Origin: Lepas anatifera
Lineage: Eukaryota; Arthropoda; Thecostraca; Lepadidae
Length of the DNA stretch: 64,000 nt
Direction of reading: 5' to 3'
NCBI GenBank assembly: GCA_034440635.1
Contig: JAOTON010002231.1
Span: forward strand, 310,001-374,000
The number at the start of each line of letters is the position of its first letter. The stretch's first letter is position 1. The notes under the pieces were generated by a model. That model was not told the DNA's origin. It ran no database searches and saw nothing but the letters and a program-made list of their open reading frames with translations. Shown here one piece after another: positions 36,408-47,381 of the stretch. A program made the translations under genes and the position numbers.

Positions 36408-38305
36408 ACGATTATTGGCGACGATGAGGCATTAGGTGGACACATACTAGGTGCCCATACTCTTCCCGGGTGTTTGGAAAGGCGACAGAATGCCCTAGCT
36501 GACCGAGAAAGGTATTAAGTTTTCCAACAATAGTTTCAATCGCTACGTGCGGTCCAGTTACATCTAGGTTCAACGGCTAGGGCTCTAAATTTCGAGCGGC
36601 ACGGCCCAAATTGGGTACACCACCTGGCAATCAAAAGGGCACCCCGGCAGTGATGGGGGCACGTGCACCCTGTGCCTTCCTGGCTGCACCCCTGGACAGT
36701 AGATCAACTCCGGGAGGCATTAAATAAGCTCAGGGGGCCCGGATCAGCTCAAGGGGCACTAAAACAGCTAAAAGTCTACCAGGCAAGCTCGGAGGCATCA
36801 CACTAACTCAGAGTATTTTATAGGCTCAGATGGCACACTTATTTTCTCAGGAGGGCACCAGATTGACTACGAGGGCACCAGATCAGCTAAGAGGGCACAT
36901 GATCAGCTCCAGGGGGCACCAGATGAGCTCCGCCCGTACGATTATTGGCAACGATGAGGCATTACCTGGAAACGGATTACGTGCCTATGCTCTTCCCGTG
37001 TGCTTGGAAAGGCCACAGAATGCCCTAGCTGACCAAAGAGGCACTTAGTTGTCAAACAATAGTTAAAATCGCCAAATGCAGTCTAGTTACATCTAGGTTC
37101 AACGGCGCAGGGCACTAAATTTCGAGCGGCACGGCCCAAAGAGGGTACACCACCTGGCAATCAAAAGGGCACCCGGCACCGATGGGTGCACGTGCCCCTG
37201 TGCCCCCCGGGACAGTAGATAAACTCCGGGAGGCATTAAATAAGTTCAGGGGCCCGGATCAGCTCAAGGGGCAATAAAACAGCTAATAGGGCAGCAGGCA
37301 AGCTCGGAGGCATCAGACTAACTTAGAGAGCATTACATAGGTTCAGAAGGCACAATTATTTATTCAGGGGAGGGGGGCACCAGATTGACTACGAGGGCAT
37401 CAGATCAGCTCAGAAGGCACATGATCACCTCCAGGGGGCACCAGATGAGCTCCACCCGTACGATTATTGGCGATGATGAGGCATTATCTGGAAACGGATT
37501 ACGTGCCTATACTTTTCCCGGGTGCTTGGAAAGGTGACAGAATGCTTTAGCTGACCAAAAAGGCACTTAATTGTCAAACAATAGTTGAAATCGCTAAATG
37601 CGGCCTAGTTCCATCTAGGTGCAACGGCGTAGGGCACTAAATTTCGAGCGGCACGACCCAAAGAGGGTACACCACCTGACAATCAAAAGGGCACCCGGCA
37701 CCGATGGGGGCACGTGCCCCTGTGACCCCTGGCTGCGGCCCTGGGCAGTAGATAAACTACGGGAGGCATTAAATAAGTTCAGGGGCCCGGATCAGCTCAA
37801 GGGGCACTAAAACAGCTAATTGGATACCAGGCAAGCTTGGAGGCATCAGACTAACTCAGAGAGCATTATATAGATTCAGAAGGCACAATTATTTTCTCAG
37901 GGAGGGGGCACCAGATTGACTACGATGGCATCAGATCAGCTCAGAGGGAACATGATCAGCTCCAGGGTTCAAGACCAGCGCTCAGGGGGCACCAGATGAG
38001 CTCAAGGGGCACCAGATTAGCTCTGCCCATACGATTATTGGCAACGATGAGGCATTATCTGGAAACGGATTACGTGCCTATACTCTTCCCGGGTGCTTGG
38101 AAAGACGACAGAATGCCCTAACTGACCAAAAGGCACTTAATTGTCAAACAATAGTTTAAATCGCTAAATGCAGTCTAGTTCCGTCTAGGCTCAACGACGT
38201 AGGGCACTAAATTTCGAGCGGCACGGCCCAAAGAAGGCACACCACCTGGCAATCAAAAGGGCACCCCGGCACCGATGGGGGCACGTGCCCCTGGCTTCGC
38301 CCCTG
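36408..38305. repeat. 520-580-bp tandem module, four copies, carrying hAT end sequence
   Basis: Copies begin with ACGATTATTGGCRACGATGA at about 36408, 36939, 37460 and 38030. Each runs through CGAGCGGCACGGCCCAAA and ends in ACGTGCCCCTG plus a variant of GGCTGCGCCCCTG, that is, a degenerate copy of the element's own right terminus. Only the last copy ends in the functional-looking terminus and target duplication. Confidence 0.85.
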
Positions 38306-38640
38306 CGTACAGGCAGGACATGACACTGGGGGGAGGGGGACGCACAGACAGGACACGATAACGAGAGAGGACGCAGTAGCAAGGCACGACACTGGAAGGG
38401 GACACAGTAGCAGGGCACGACACAGGGAGGGGACACACAGGGGCACGATAACGAGAGAGGACACAGCGGCAGGGCACGACCCCTAGGGAGGCGAATACGG
38501 ACTAGAGAGGGGACACAGCGACAGGACACGACAGCGGGAGGACGTAGCGGCAGGACACCGGAAGGGGACGCACAGACAGTACACAACCCTGAGAGGGGAC
38601 GCAGCAGCAGCGTACGTCCGGGGTATGGATCAGGGGAGGG
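38306..38640. repeat. 31-34-bp minisatellite, right part
   Basis: It continues the array interrupted by the hAT-like element. The first 190 bp repeat, nearly base for base, the block at 33487-33677, so the array had a higher-order period before the insertion. Confidence 0.85.
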
Positions 38641-41600
38641 GCGATGTAGTGAGTGGACAACGGAAACAGCGACACAAGCACATTCCCGTAAATTATTAAT
38701 TTAGAAATCACTAATTTTTGAAGCAGTTATCTTGCTGTGGAACTGGGTAAGGAGACAAAAAACTGGAAATCAATCACGGAATGGATCACCAAGCAGAATC
38801 TGAATAACCAACCAGAACACGGATACCTACGCAGTGGACGGATAACATTCCATGGAACGGGTTAAAAGCACAGAGAAGTAATCAGCAAATTGACAAAGAA
38901 CGGATACGTGCGGAAGACGAGAGGCTACCGTACTCAATAGAGGCACAACTTGTAAAAGGAGGCTGGGAGTCCAACAACATATCCGGTACCCCGAGGTCTG
39001 CACGGGCGGTCTCTTTTACAAGTCAAGTCGAGACTTCAACCTTCAAGCTTGGCGAAGCAGTTAAGTGTTTTAATGAGGAGCTCGCTCAACTCTGCAAAAA
39101 CCCAGTTTTACTCGAATACTGCCCCGCAGCAAAGCTTACCACTCAAACAAATTGAAGAAAACTCGGAATTTAGGCAGCTCAACTTACAAAACATACCCCA
39201 TTAGATCGTAAGGCTTACCTGAGTTCATATGAAAGCCTAATGAGAACTATCAATAAAAGGACAACGGAAAGAGAAAAACGGCTCCAGTTCCAAACAAGCT
39301 TAAGTATGTATCATATTTTTGTGACCGGGTCAGTCATAGCTGATGTCAACAAGGCGGAAAGTGGCGGTACTTGTGCCCAGGAAGCCAAAATAAACATGAC
39401 CAACCCGTCAAAAGCATCAACAGTTCTCAGAAACTTGGACACTATGTATTTCCTGTCAAGCTATACCAAAGAATCGACTGAAATATCACGAGAGAACGAA
39501 CTGAAGCAACTCAACCGGGATGGTTCCTAAACCAAGACTGCAAAGAAAGACCTTCTCCGTTCGACAGCTCTTCAACGCAACTGGAATAGGAGATCATATG
39601 CAGGAAGAAAACGCTTCAACCACGGTTAGCCCACAAAACGTTTCTTTCGGTCGCGCGTTACCAAAAACACGGACGGGTTTAACGTTGCACAGAAATCGCC
39701 CGATCAAACACGACACGCAGGTTCGGCAAAACAAACACAGCTAGATTGTTTCTCTCGGGTTTCACTCTCTGAGGTAGCATAATCTCACTCGCCATCAAGT
39801 TACTGTCTATTCTTTTTTGGATGTTGATCGCACGAAGTTCTACATCCCTCAAACCCACTGCAAATGGAAAACGATTCTCCCGCATCCGGCCAGGGAGGAC
39901 TTCATTGCGCGCAAACACTACTCTATACTAACTTTACTCAGTGTAATCCATTTGATTAAGCTACGGTTAGCATAGCTGTTGGCAGGGGCGGCAGTTTCCG
40001 CTACGTGGCTTATGAGTCCATTATTCCCGCCCGAAAAGCGGCCGAGAGAGCCCAGCTTCACGTCGAAAGGCCGTAAGTTATTTATGAATTATGAACATTT
40101 ATGAAACATTTAGGAAGGCAGGGAATGATTCATAGCAGAATAGAAATGAGTTCAATGAGTTCCGCTTAGTAAGGCGAATATTTCGCGGCTGACCGAATCT
40201 GAGTTTTTTCCACTATTTTTGATTGCTCATTCCAGCCGACGTGAAGTAAACACCAACATAGCAGCGTGGCAGATGCAACATTGAACAGTGAGCAGTGGAA
40301 CACAGGTGTATTATATTTATAACCAATCTAAATTCCAAATGATCTACATACCAGGGAGGCTAAAAACAATACTAATTCACACCAATATAACAAAAAGAAT
40401 CACAACCGGAAGATACCAACATACATCATACCAGTAAATAATTACAAAAGAGCCTAATAGGAGAAGAACACAACGCTCCATCGTGTGATCTGCGTTAAAA
40501 GCTATAGCGGTCCTCGACAAATACAACATCGTGCACCTGAAAAGGTCTAAAAGCCGTGCTGTAAGTCACGCTGAACTGGCCACCTAACTGGTCAATATTA
40601 TATAGTATCTGAACCGCGCCATCCCCGGCTGAATTCATTTTCATATGCAGTCTAGCAAATTCAATCCTGAGAGCCCGATACTATCAAATAAGACGGACTT
40701 GTTTTTCGAGAGCCCCGCGCGAGCCCATGTTTCTGCAGTTTCAGCAGCATCAGCAGTCGTCACCGGCATCGGAGCAGCCAGATCACCCGCTGTAAACAGC
40801 AGCTGCGACGGAAGGTCGACCAACCCGGCCGCACTGCGCTAGGCCGTTTTCTGTCAAACTTCGCGGCCGCCGCAAATGCTAGGGGATTTCTTTTAAGCTC
40901 CGCCAAAATGTACTTTAATATTTTAATGAAACAGCAAACATTGTTGTTTATACTTAATTCCATTTCCAACATGATAATTGCAAGATCCCTGGGACCTCAG
41001 ACACTCAGTGTACTCGGGAGAATCAGTCTTTCAAAAGGAGTAACCCTTATTAATATCTGAATGCCCAGATTGATAAAAAATGGACGTGGCCGCTGGCGCC
41101 TGGCTGACGGCTTTAATAACGACGTGTTTTGGCACTTCCGGCCTCAGATTTTTCCTCCATACACAGGAGTGTATTTAGAAAGAGCATCCCTCCATCGAGA
41201 GTCATAGTTTTCCCGAGGCACTCCGTCTCGGATTTTCAGGGCTGTCGTGGCCAGCTCGGCTGCGCCGTCTAACCGGAGCTGCGGCAGCTCCCCCCCCCCA
41301 GCTGGACGACGCTACCAGTGTCGGGGCGCGGCACAGCACTGTCTCGGCTCGGCGGTGTGCCGTCTCCGCCGAAGCAGCGTCCTCCGCGGGCCGCACTGCT
41401 GATGCAACACGCCGCTTGGCTGATTGTAAGGCCACTAAAAATCTGCTTTCGCCAGCTGCTCTTTCATGCAGCCCACTGCAGATGCGCCCCGAGAAAAACG
41501 ATAAGAAATAGCTGTTGCGCGAAGCAAGCGAGATTGATGGGGCCGTCCATGCATCCGTCGTATTAACAGGATTGTTTATCGCAACTCGATGAGAGGGGCT

Positions 41601-42092
41601 CACTATATTCTCAAAGCCTGAGCAGCCGCTAACAAGATACAAGTGCATCTCGTACCACAATTTATTTATTTACTTGTTTTATTAAGGTCACCCCAAAAAG
41701 TACACTTGCCCGATTGCACGCACCATTGGCTTGGGTGTTAAAAGCCCCCTCTACTGGGACAGAAAGGGCACTCAAGACAGTCTCCCGCCTTGGGGATTAA
41801 CCCCACGCTAATTCGTGCATCATAATCTAGAGACGGGTAACAAAGCCACTGTACCTCTATCCAAAAACGAAGCCACCACGCTTCATTACGTTTTTTTCTT
41901 CGAAAGAAAAATACTTCCAAAAAACTTTACATACACATATCAAACTTCATGAGCAAGAATCAGGAAATCACGTTACGCTTGCGAAAAAAACGGGGCAATA
42001 CAAAACTGTTATTACTGCTTTACTAGCAAAAACAATTTTCCGTTAATGAGCACACACTCATCACCAACCAGCAATAGAACACACCAACTGAC
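38641..42092. other. ORP intron remainder; one SINE
   Basis: Apart from the SINE at 41655-41900 I see no defined feature. A 96-codon plus-strand frame at 39240-39530 and GC-rich frames at 41202-41660 match nothing I know. A CpG-rich patch lies at 41215-41410. Confidence 0.35.
41655..41900 (-). mobile_element. Probable tRNA-derived SINE
   Basis: On the minus strand a tRNA-like head contains ACAGTGGCTTTGTTACCCGT and, about 30 bases later, GGGGTTAATCCCC (B-box-like). The 3' end reads GGGGTGACCTTAATAAAACA and continues into a (AAAT)n-type tail. No target duplication was identified, so the limits are approximate. Confidence 0.5.
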
Positions 42093-42216
42093 CTCTTTTT
42101 CCGACACAGACTTGCTGAAGGGCGATACTGTGATGCTGTTGAGCTTGGAGAGCATCGCCCGCGGGCCCTGGTTGCTAGGCGACGGCGAGGCCTTAGTGCT
42201 GCTCTCCGGTCCCGGC
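42093..42216 (-). CDS. ORP1/ORP2-type protein, serine/proline-rich linker exon
   Basis: Acceptor CTTCTCCCGACAG and donor AAAGAG|GTCAGT bound 124 bp. One base completes an arginine, then 41 codons end in phase 0, as the next exon requires. The product (PGPESSTKASPSPSNQGPRA then MLSKLNSITVSPFSKSVSEKE) is disordered and corresponds to the variable insert of ORP1/ORP2 between the YGKW segment and the PNSVTLW segment. It is less conserved than its neighbours; its call rests on splice sites and phase. Confidence 0.8.
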
Positions 42217-43986
42217 CTGTCGGGAGAAGAGGAAGTCTCAGGCTGATTTCTTAAACGACCTAACAACATTTTTCTGACTATGTATTCACGACACTTGCAA
42301 GAATCAACCACCATGTACTCACATTGTCTGGCTTTCGATATGAAAACGCGAAAAACGCTTTCCTCCATTCCTACAAATCCATAAACAGACGATAACGCGG
42401 ATGCAAACAGTATTTCAACAAAAACATGTTGAAAATATATAAAATAAGAATACTTTACTACGATTAACAGTTTTGAATTTAACAACCAGTTGAAATCAGC
42501 ATTGGACCGTTTTCTTTTTTCTCGCTGTTGATTATTTTCAGTCTTTTAAATGTTATAGAGTTCACGTTTGTTCCTCGTTTCGTTCTTTTGTACCAGCTTT
42601 ATTTGATATTAGCGTCAGTCAATTTTACGCATTGCAATTTTGAGTGCATAACCCAATTTAATGTTTACACAGGTAGGGCTAGGTGCTGAGCCAGGCTGCA
42701 CGGCCTTATTTTCTATACAATATTTGTATACCCGTGTGCAGCACGAACCCAATTCACGAGCCTAATGCAACAACATGCTGGAGCTGGAGGTCTTTGCGTT
42801 TAGAATGACACCATTCCTGACAACACTGGCAGAAATTTGTGACGCTCGAATCCGGAGGAAAATACGACGAGAGTTCGATTTAGTGGCTGAGGCGCCCCAG
42901 GGGCCAGCGTGCCACTCCTCCCGACTCTAACACTGTTCTCCTAATTGCATCCTGTCAAAGTAGTTCAGGTTTTTGTTAAAACGGCGAAAAACAAAGTTCG
43001 CCGCATTATCAAACAAAAAGCAACAGCACGCCGGCTGCTGAACTTTAACCCCATTATAAAAACACACAAACAATAACACAGTTCGATACCAAAAAAAGAC
43101 AAACAAAGCGAGCGAACCCTTGGACGGACCACCGCCAGTCCACAAAACACAACATAAAAAAGTTGATGGGCGGTGCCACCTCTGCCTGTCTACCAAAGCT
43201 CCCCGGGGTTCTGCCGCTTATACCGGTCCGCCTGAACTTCCCGGTATCCCAGCCCACACTCTCAGCCCACCCGAGTTTCCCCGGCGTTCTGCCCCACACT
43301 CCCATCCCACCTGCGTTTCCGTGTTCTGCCCCACACTCTCAGCCCATCTGCGGTTCCCGGCGTTCTGCCCCACACCTCAGCCCACCCGAGTTTCCCGGCG
43401 TTCTGCCCACACTCCCATCCCACCTGCGTTTCCGTGTTCTGCCCCACACTCTCAGCCCATCTGCGGTTCCCGGCGTTCTGCCCCACACTCCCATCCCACC
43501 TGCGTTTCCGTGTTCTGCCCCACACTCTCAGCCCATCTGCGGTTCCCGGCGTTCTGCCCCACACTTCCAGCCCACCTGAGTTTCCGTGTTCTGCCCCACA
43601 CACCCAGCCCACCTGAGTTTCCGTGTTCTGCCCCACACTCCGAGCCTACCTGAGTTTCCGTGTTCTGCCCCACACTCTCAGCCCACCTGAGTTTCCCGGC
43701 GTTCTGCCCCACACTCCCATCCCACCTGCGTTTCCGTGTTCTGCCCCACACTCTCAGCCCATCTGCGGTTCCCGGCGTTCTGCCCCACACTCCCATCACC
43801 GAGTTTCCCGGCGTTCTGCCCCACACTCCCATCCCACCTGCGTTTCCGTGTTCTGCCCCACACTCTCAGCCCATCTGCGGTTCCCGGCGTTCTCCCCCAC
43901 ACTTCCAGCCCACCTGAGTTTCCGTGTTCTGCCCCACACACCCAGCCCACCTGAGTTTCCGTGTTCTGCCCCACACCCGAGCCCAC
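42217..43986. other. ORP intron, half of it a 38-bp array
   Basis: The first part (42217-43205) is AT-rich with no recognised feature; the rest is the 38-bp array described separately. Confidence 0.6.
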
Positions 43987-44008
43987 CTGAGTTTCCCGGC
44001 GTTCTGCC
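43206..44008 (-). repeat. 38-bp minisatellite copying an exon end and its 5' splice site
   Basis: About 20 units of 35-40 bp have the minus-strand form GGGGCAGAACGCCGGGAAAC then TCAGGTGGGCTGGGAGTGT. The last unit overlaps ORP exon 43987-44091: its CAGAACGCCGGGAAACTCAG is the final 20 coding bases and GTGGGC the donor. Many intronic units keep an intact AG|GTGGG site, others read AGATGGG or lack the GT. Overlapping frames on both strands through the array are artefacts. Confidence 0.95.
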
Positions 44009-44091
44009 TCTCGTACTCGTCGTGGGACTGCATGTCCGTGCTGCGTAGGAAGTCGGTCCACTTGCCGTACAAAAACCGTTGCCGCTCTTTG
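43987..44091 (-). CDS. ORP1/ORP2-type protein, exon with LYGKW
   Basis: Acceptor TTTGACAG and donor CTCAG|GTGGGC bound 105 bp. The product KERQRFLYGKWTDFLRSTDM then QSHDEYERQNAGKL has the family's YGKW-T motif, which closes the beta-barrel part of the lipid-binding domain. The 3' 20 bases and the donor are duplicated many times in the adjoining intron. Confidence 0.95.
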
Positions 44092-47000
44092 CTGTCAAAC
44101 CGGAAACAGAAAGATCAGACCAGCTGCACCCAGCAAGGACGGAATCATGTACACAGCTATAAATGCCCTGCCTGCTATGAATGGTAACCCCCCTTGATAG
44201 CCACCTGAAGTGGCCATCGTGGCTATGGTGTCAGTATTTGACCAGCGATTGTTTTTGACTAACACGCTGGTTGTGCACTCACAATTAAACATGAAATGGA
44301 CGTCGACAGGTGAGATACACTTATTTTCAAAGCTCTACCAGGTTATTGTATTTCAAATTGTACACCCAGACAGATACATAATTCTAGTCCATGTGAAGTT
44401 CCATGGGTTTAAGAACCGAGTCCCGAAAATTGGAGCAATGCCTCTATGAAAGCCACACATCTACTGGATGCCGCAATGGGTCGAGCCAGGGTTTCAGACA
44501 TAAAACAAAACCAACTTACCGGTTTCATACATAAAATACAACTAACGTATCGGTTTCATACACAAAATACAACTGACTTATCGGTGTCATATACAAAATA
44601 CAACTGACATAGGTTCAATACAGAAAATGCAACTATCTTATCTAACGGTTGGCTCAAATCTAGTTTTTGTGCAACACGAATCTGCGAGGCTTTAAGTTTC
44701 CGAAACTCCTCTCCACGAGAGTACCTGAACAGTGAGGATTCGATGGTATCAGTGAAGCTATAGTGTCCAGCCTCTCCCATACGTATGCATCGTTCTTGAT
44801 CTCGGGTACCAAGCGGCTCAGCCTGAGAGGAGTGAGGAACCCCACGGCCTATCATCAGCACTGAGGAGCCCTTAAGCCCCAATCATGAATACTTATACCT
44901 CCAAATATCTTATCTTGCAAGCTTCAGCACCATATGACTGGACTGATGCTTGAGACATGCTATACAGTGAAGCTTCGTGACCAGATTTCGTCCACTCAGC
45001 AGCCAATGGACGGTACCAGGAGAGAGCCGTGCGGACAGAGCCAAATTCAATACCCCAGGGCACTGATCACCCACATACGGCGCGGCAGCCCGGCATATTG
45101 GGCGGCACGCCGCCGGGCTTCTGAGCGCCGCACGCTAATGCTGGCTGCTACAGGACCTTCTCGGGATTCAGTGCTGCACGCCATTACATATGCATTAGGA
45201 GGAGCTCAGCGCACCGGTGGGCTCAGGATAGCGCCGCAGGTCCCGCGAGCCACCTGGGCCAGACAGCCGCCAAAAAAATACACTTGTGTCGCGCAGCAAC
45301 TATTCTTCTTCTGCCCTGCCGCGACAGGCGGCGCAGCATTTCCGTGTCATTTCAGGGCCAAGGGAATTTCTATGTCGCTCATAAGCCTGACTGGAAAGGG
45401 GACTGGCAAGCAGATTATTAGCAATCGCAAAATGCATTTTATGTTCATGACAGTTATCGGCATTACTTGGCGACACCGATCAGACAGGTTGAACAGCCAA
45501 CAACGAAATACTGGTCCTAGTGAATATGCAGTCTCTGAAGGGATGGGAAAACTACAGGGCCTTTCCGGGATTGAGTGCTGCAACCCATTAAACATGTATT
45601 AAGTGAGGCTCACCGAAACAAACACGAAACAAAAACAATACCAAATTCCGCCAAAAGTCATCAGCATGCAATACATAGTGATAAAAACCGAGCACAGTTC
45701 TATTGTGATATCCCAGTAGGTAATCCACTAATCACCTTTCTTTGCAGTACATGGTACATGCAATGCTTGTGTACGCTGCTGGGCCTCCACTGGGAACTTC
45801 ACAATTAATATACCCCCGATACATCTTGTCATACGGCAAACATGTTCAACAAAACTGAAGGCACTTCCACGACCATATTCAAATATGAGACAGCCCTCCT
45901 GGATTGACTGGGCATGATTCAAAACTGGTGTAGCATTATTTAGGAGTTTGCAACCGAAGAGAACCTCAGTGCAGACAATGGAAACCAGTCAGACCACACA
46001 AGACACCCCAGGAGTGGTACAGCCGGCCTTGTGGGTGGATCGGGGATATGTGCGCTGCAGACTCCCCAAAAAACCCGGGGCGAGGGCAGAGTCAGCCCCT
46101 CGTTACATCCCCTGGAAAACCCTTACATATCTTTCTTTGGGGCTGTTTGAGGCACCGTATGTACAAAAGGAGCCAACGACCAGCACTGTGCTGACAGAAT
46201 CAATTAGTGAAGATATTAGAACCATTTCTCCCTTTTTATAAGTTGGCCACTTTTTGAAAATACACAGAGCTAAATGGAAGGGATTTGGAATATTTGGTAT
46301 AGAACCAAAACAATCCCCAAGATTATGATAGTTTAATATTGTTAAGTTTTAGACATAATACACCAAAACCAAAGCTTCATTCAGTTCCGACGCAAAACTG
46401 ACGTGACGTCATTCGAAACCTGTTGTCTGTCAGTCATCCCTTTAGCATCAGAGCAGGCACCGGTTGGTGCTGTCTAGTGCAATGCTGACGAACAACTATC
46501 AGTATGTGTTTTACTTTGTTGATAGCATTTATCTCAACACATAAAATGTCGATGCAATAAGAACCAGCACAGGCCATGGCACCACATCTTGCTTCTGTAT
46601 ATGACAGAGGAATGACTCGTATAATACAGGCATGGCTCGATATCGTATCTCGATCTAAGGGCCCATTCAGAGCGTTTCCGCAGCAATTTCCGCCGGCAGG
46701 CGATCTCATGATCAGCTGACTGGAAAATCGCTACCACGACGCGCACTTGTACGCCCAGTTTCAGTCATTTGAAATATAAGAAATCGCAGCATTATCAAAG
46801 TCTGACCATGTCCGTCCATTGTTTGCTATCTAAAAAATAACTTATATTACTGCAAAGTGTACTTGGCATGCAGCAGGCGGGTAATACCATTTCAGATGCT
46901 CAATACCCACTCGTATTTGTTACGAACGCTTCCACACGTACGGTGGCTTTTCAAGCGCCGTCGTAATGGACGTGAAGTGACGAAGACTATGTAAGGAGAC

Positions 47001-47296
47001 GGTAGGGATCAGGAGGACGGATGAGGGTAAGGGAAGGTCGAATACTAAACTGCTCAATCACACTCCGCTAAGGAAGCCAGCGCCGATGCGTATTTTTGTG
47101 TGGTCAAAAGACTGATTCGATCACGTATTTCACAAGCCCTCGCTGGTAAAAACACTGTGAACGGGCCTCTTGAAGGAAACAATATGGCCGTGTTCTGATC
47201 TCTCGCGGATGTAAAAAATGACGTTGGCGAATACCTGCCACAGACAGTTATTCGTCAAAGTTATCTGGGCATGCTATCCAAATGACCGGAACTCAC
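44092..47296. other. ORP intron; 31-bp array and a dispersed repeat pair
   Basis: No exon is needed here because the flanking exons join in phase. The stretch holds the 31-bp array at 44490-44641 and a diverged direct repeat pair (45151-45215 and 45555-45619). A transposon-end-like phrase, CTAAGGGCCCATTCAGAGCG, lies at about 46655-46674. Confidence 0.45.
44490..44641. repeat. 31-bp tandem repeat, 5 copies
   Basis: The unit is of the form GGTTTCATACATAAAATACA plus ACTGACTTATC, with starts at 44490, 44521, 44552, 44583 and 44612. Confidence 0.9.
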
Positions 47297-47381
47297 TTTT
47301 TGTTCGTGATGAAGCCCTCCAGGCGATGGAGCTCTTTGGAAAACCATCCAGCAGGCTTGAAGAGAATCGTGCACCTGTCCC
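47297..47381 (-). CDS. ORP1/ORP2-type protein, exon with FKPxGWFxKELHxxEG
   Basis: Acceptor GGCTATTTCAG and donor AAAAA|GTGAGT bound 85 bp. The product DRCTILFKPAGWFSKELHRL followed by EGFITNK is the conserved F-K-P-x-G-x-F-x-K-E-L-H-x-x-E-G-x-I segment of ORP1/ORP2. Both junctions keep frame: a glycine codon is split at the 5' side and an asparagine codon at the 3' side. Confidence 0.95.

Larger units (their letters stand above)
33682..38305. mobile_element. hAT-like DNA element, 4.6 kb, with 8-bp target duplication
   Basis: The ends are CAGGGGCGCAGCCAGAG at the left and CTGGCTTCGCCCCTG at the right, an imperfect inverted repeat of the CAGGGGCG type common in hAT transposons. The 8-bp direct repeat CGTACAGG flanks it at 33674-33681 and 38306-38313; 8 bp is the hAT signature. 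No transposase is readable: the left kilobase has only short minus-strand frames (33757-33972, 33999-34217). The rest consists of a short-period repeat (34.7-36.4 kb) and a reiterated 3'-end module (36.4-38.3 kb). It is non-autonomous and inserted in the minisatellite of an ORP intron. Confidence 0.8.

Noticed and set aside
34969..37810. Frames with repeated SGAPDQLRG-like residues
   Set aside because: Translation of the GATCAGCTCAGGGG repeat field inside the hAT-like element.
43120..44098. Many overlapping frames of 60-177 codons rich in Pro/His/Cys or Gly/Trp
   Set aside because: Products of the 38-bp minisatellite. Only the ORP exon at 43987-44091 is kept.
44934..45602. 222-codon plus-strand frame as a gene
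   Set aside because: Composition is irregular, no motif is recognisable, and it lies in an ORP intron overlapping a repeat pair. It is reported as a finding and not as a gene.
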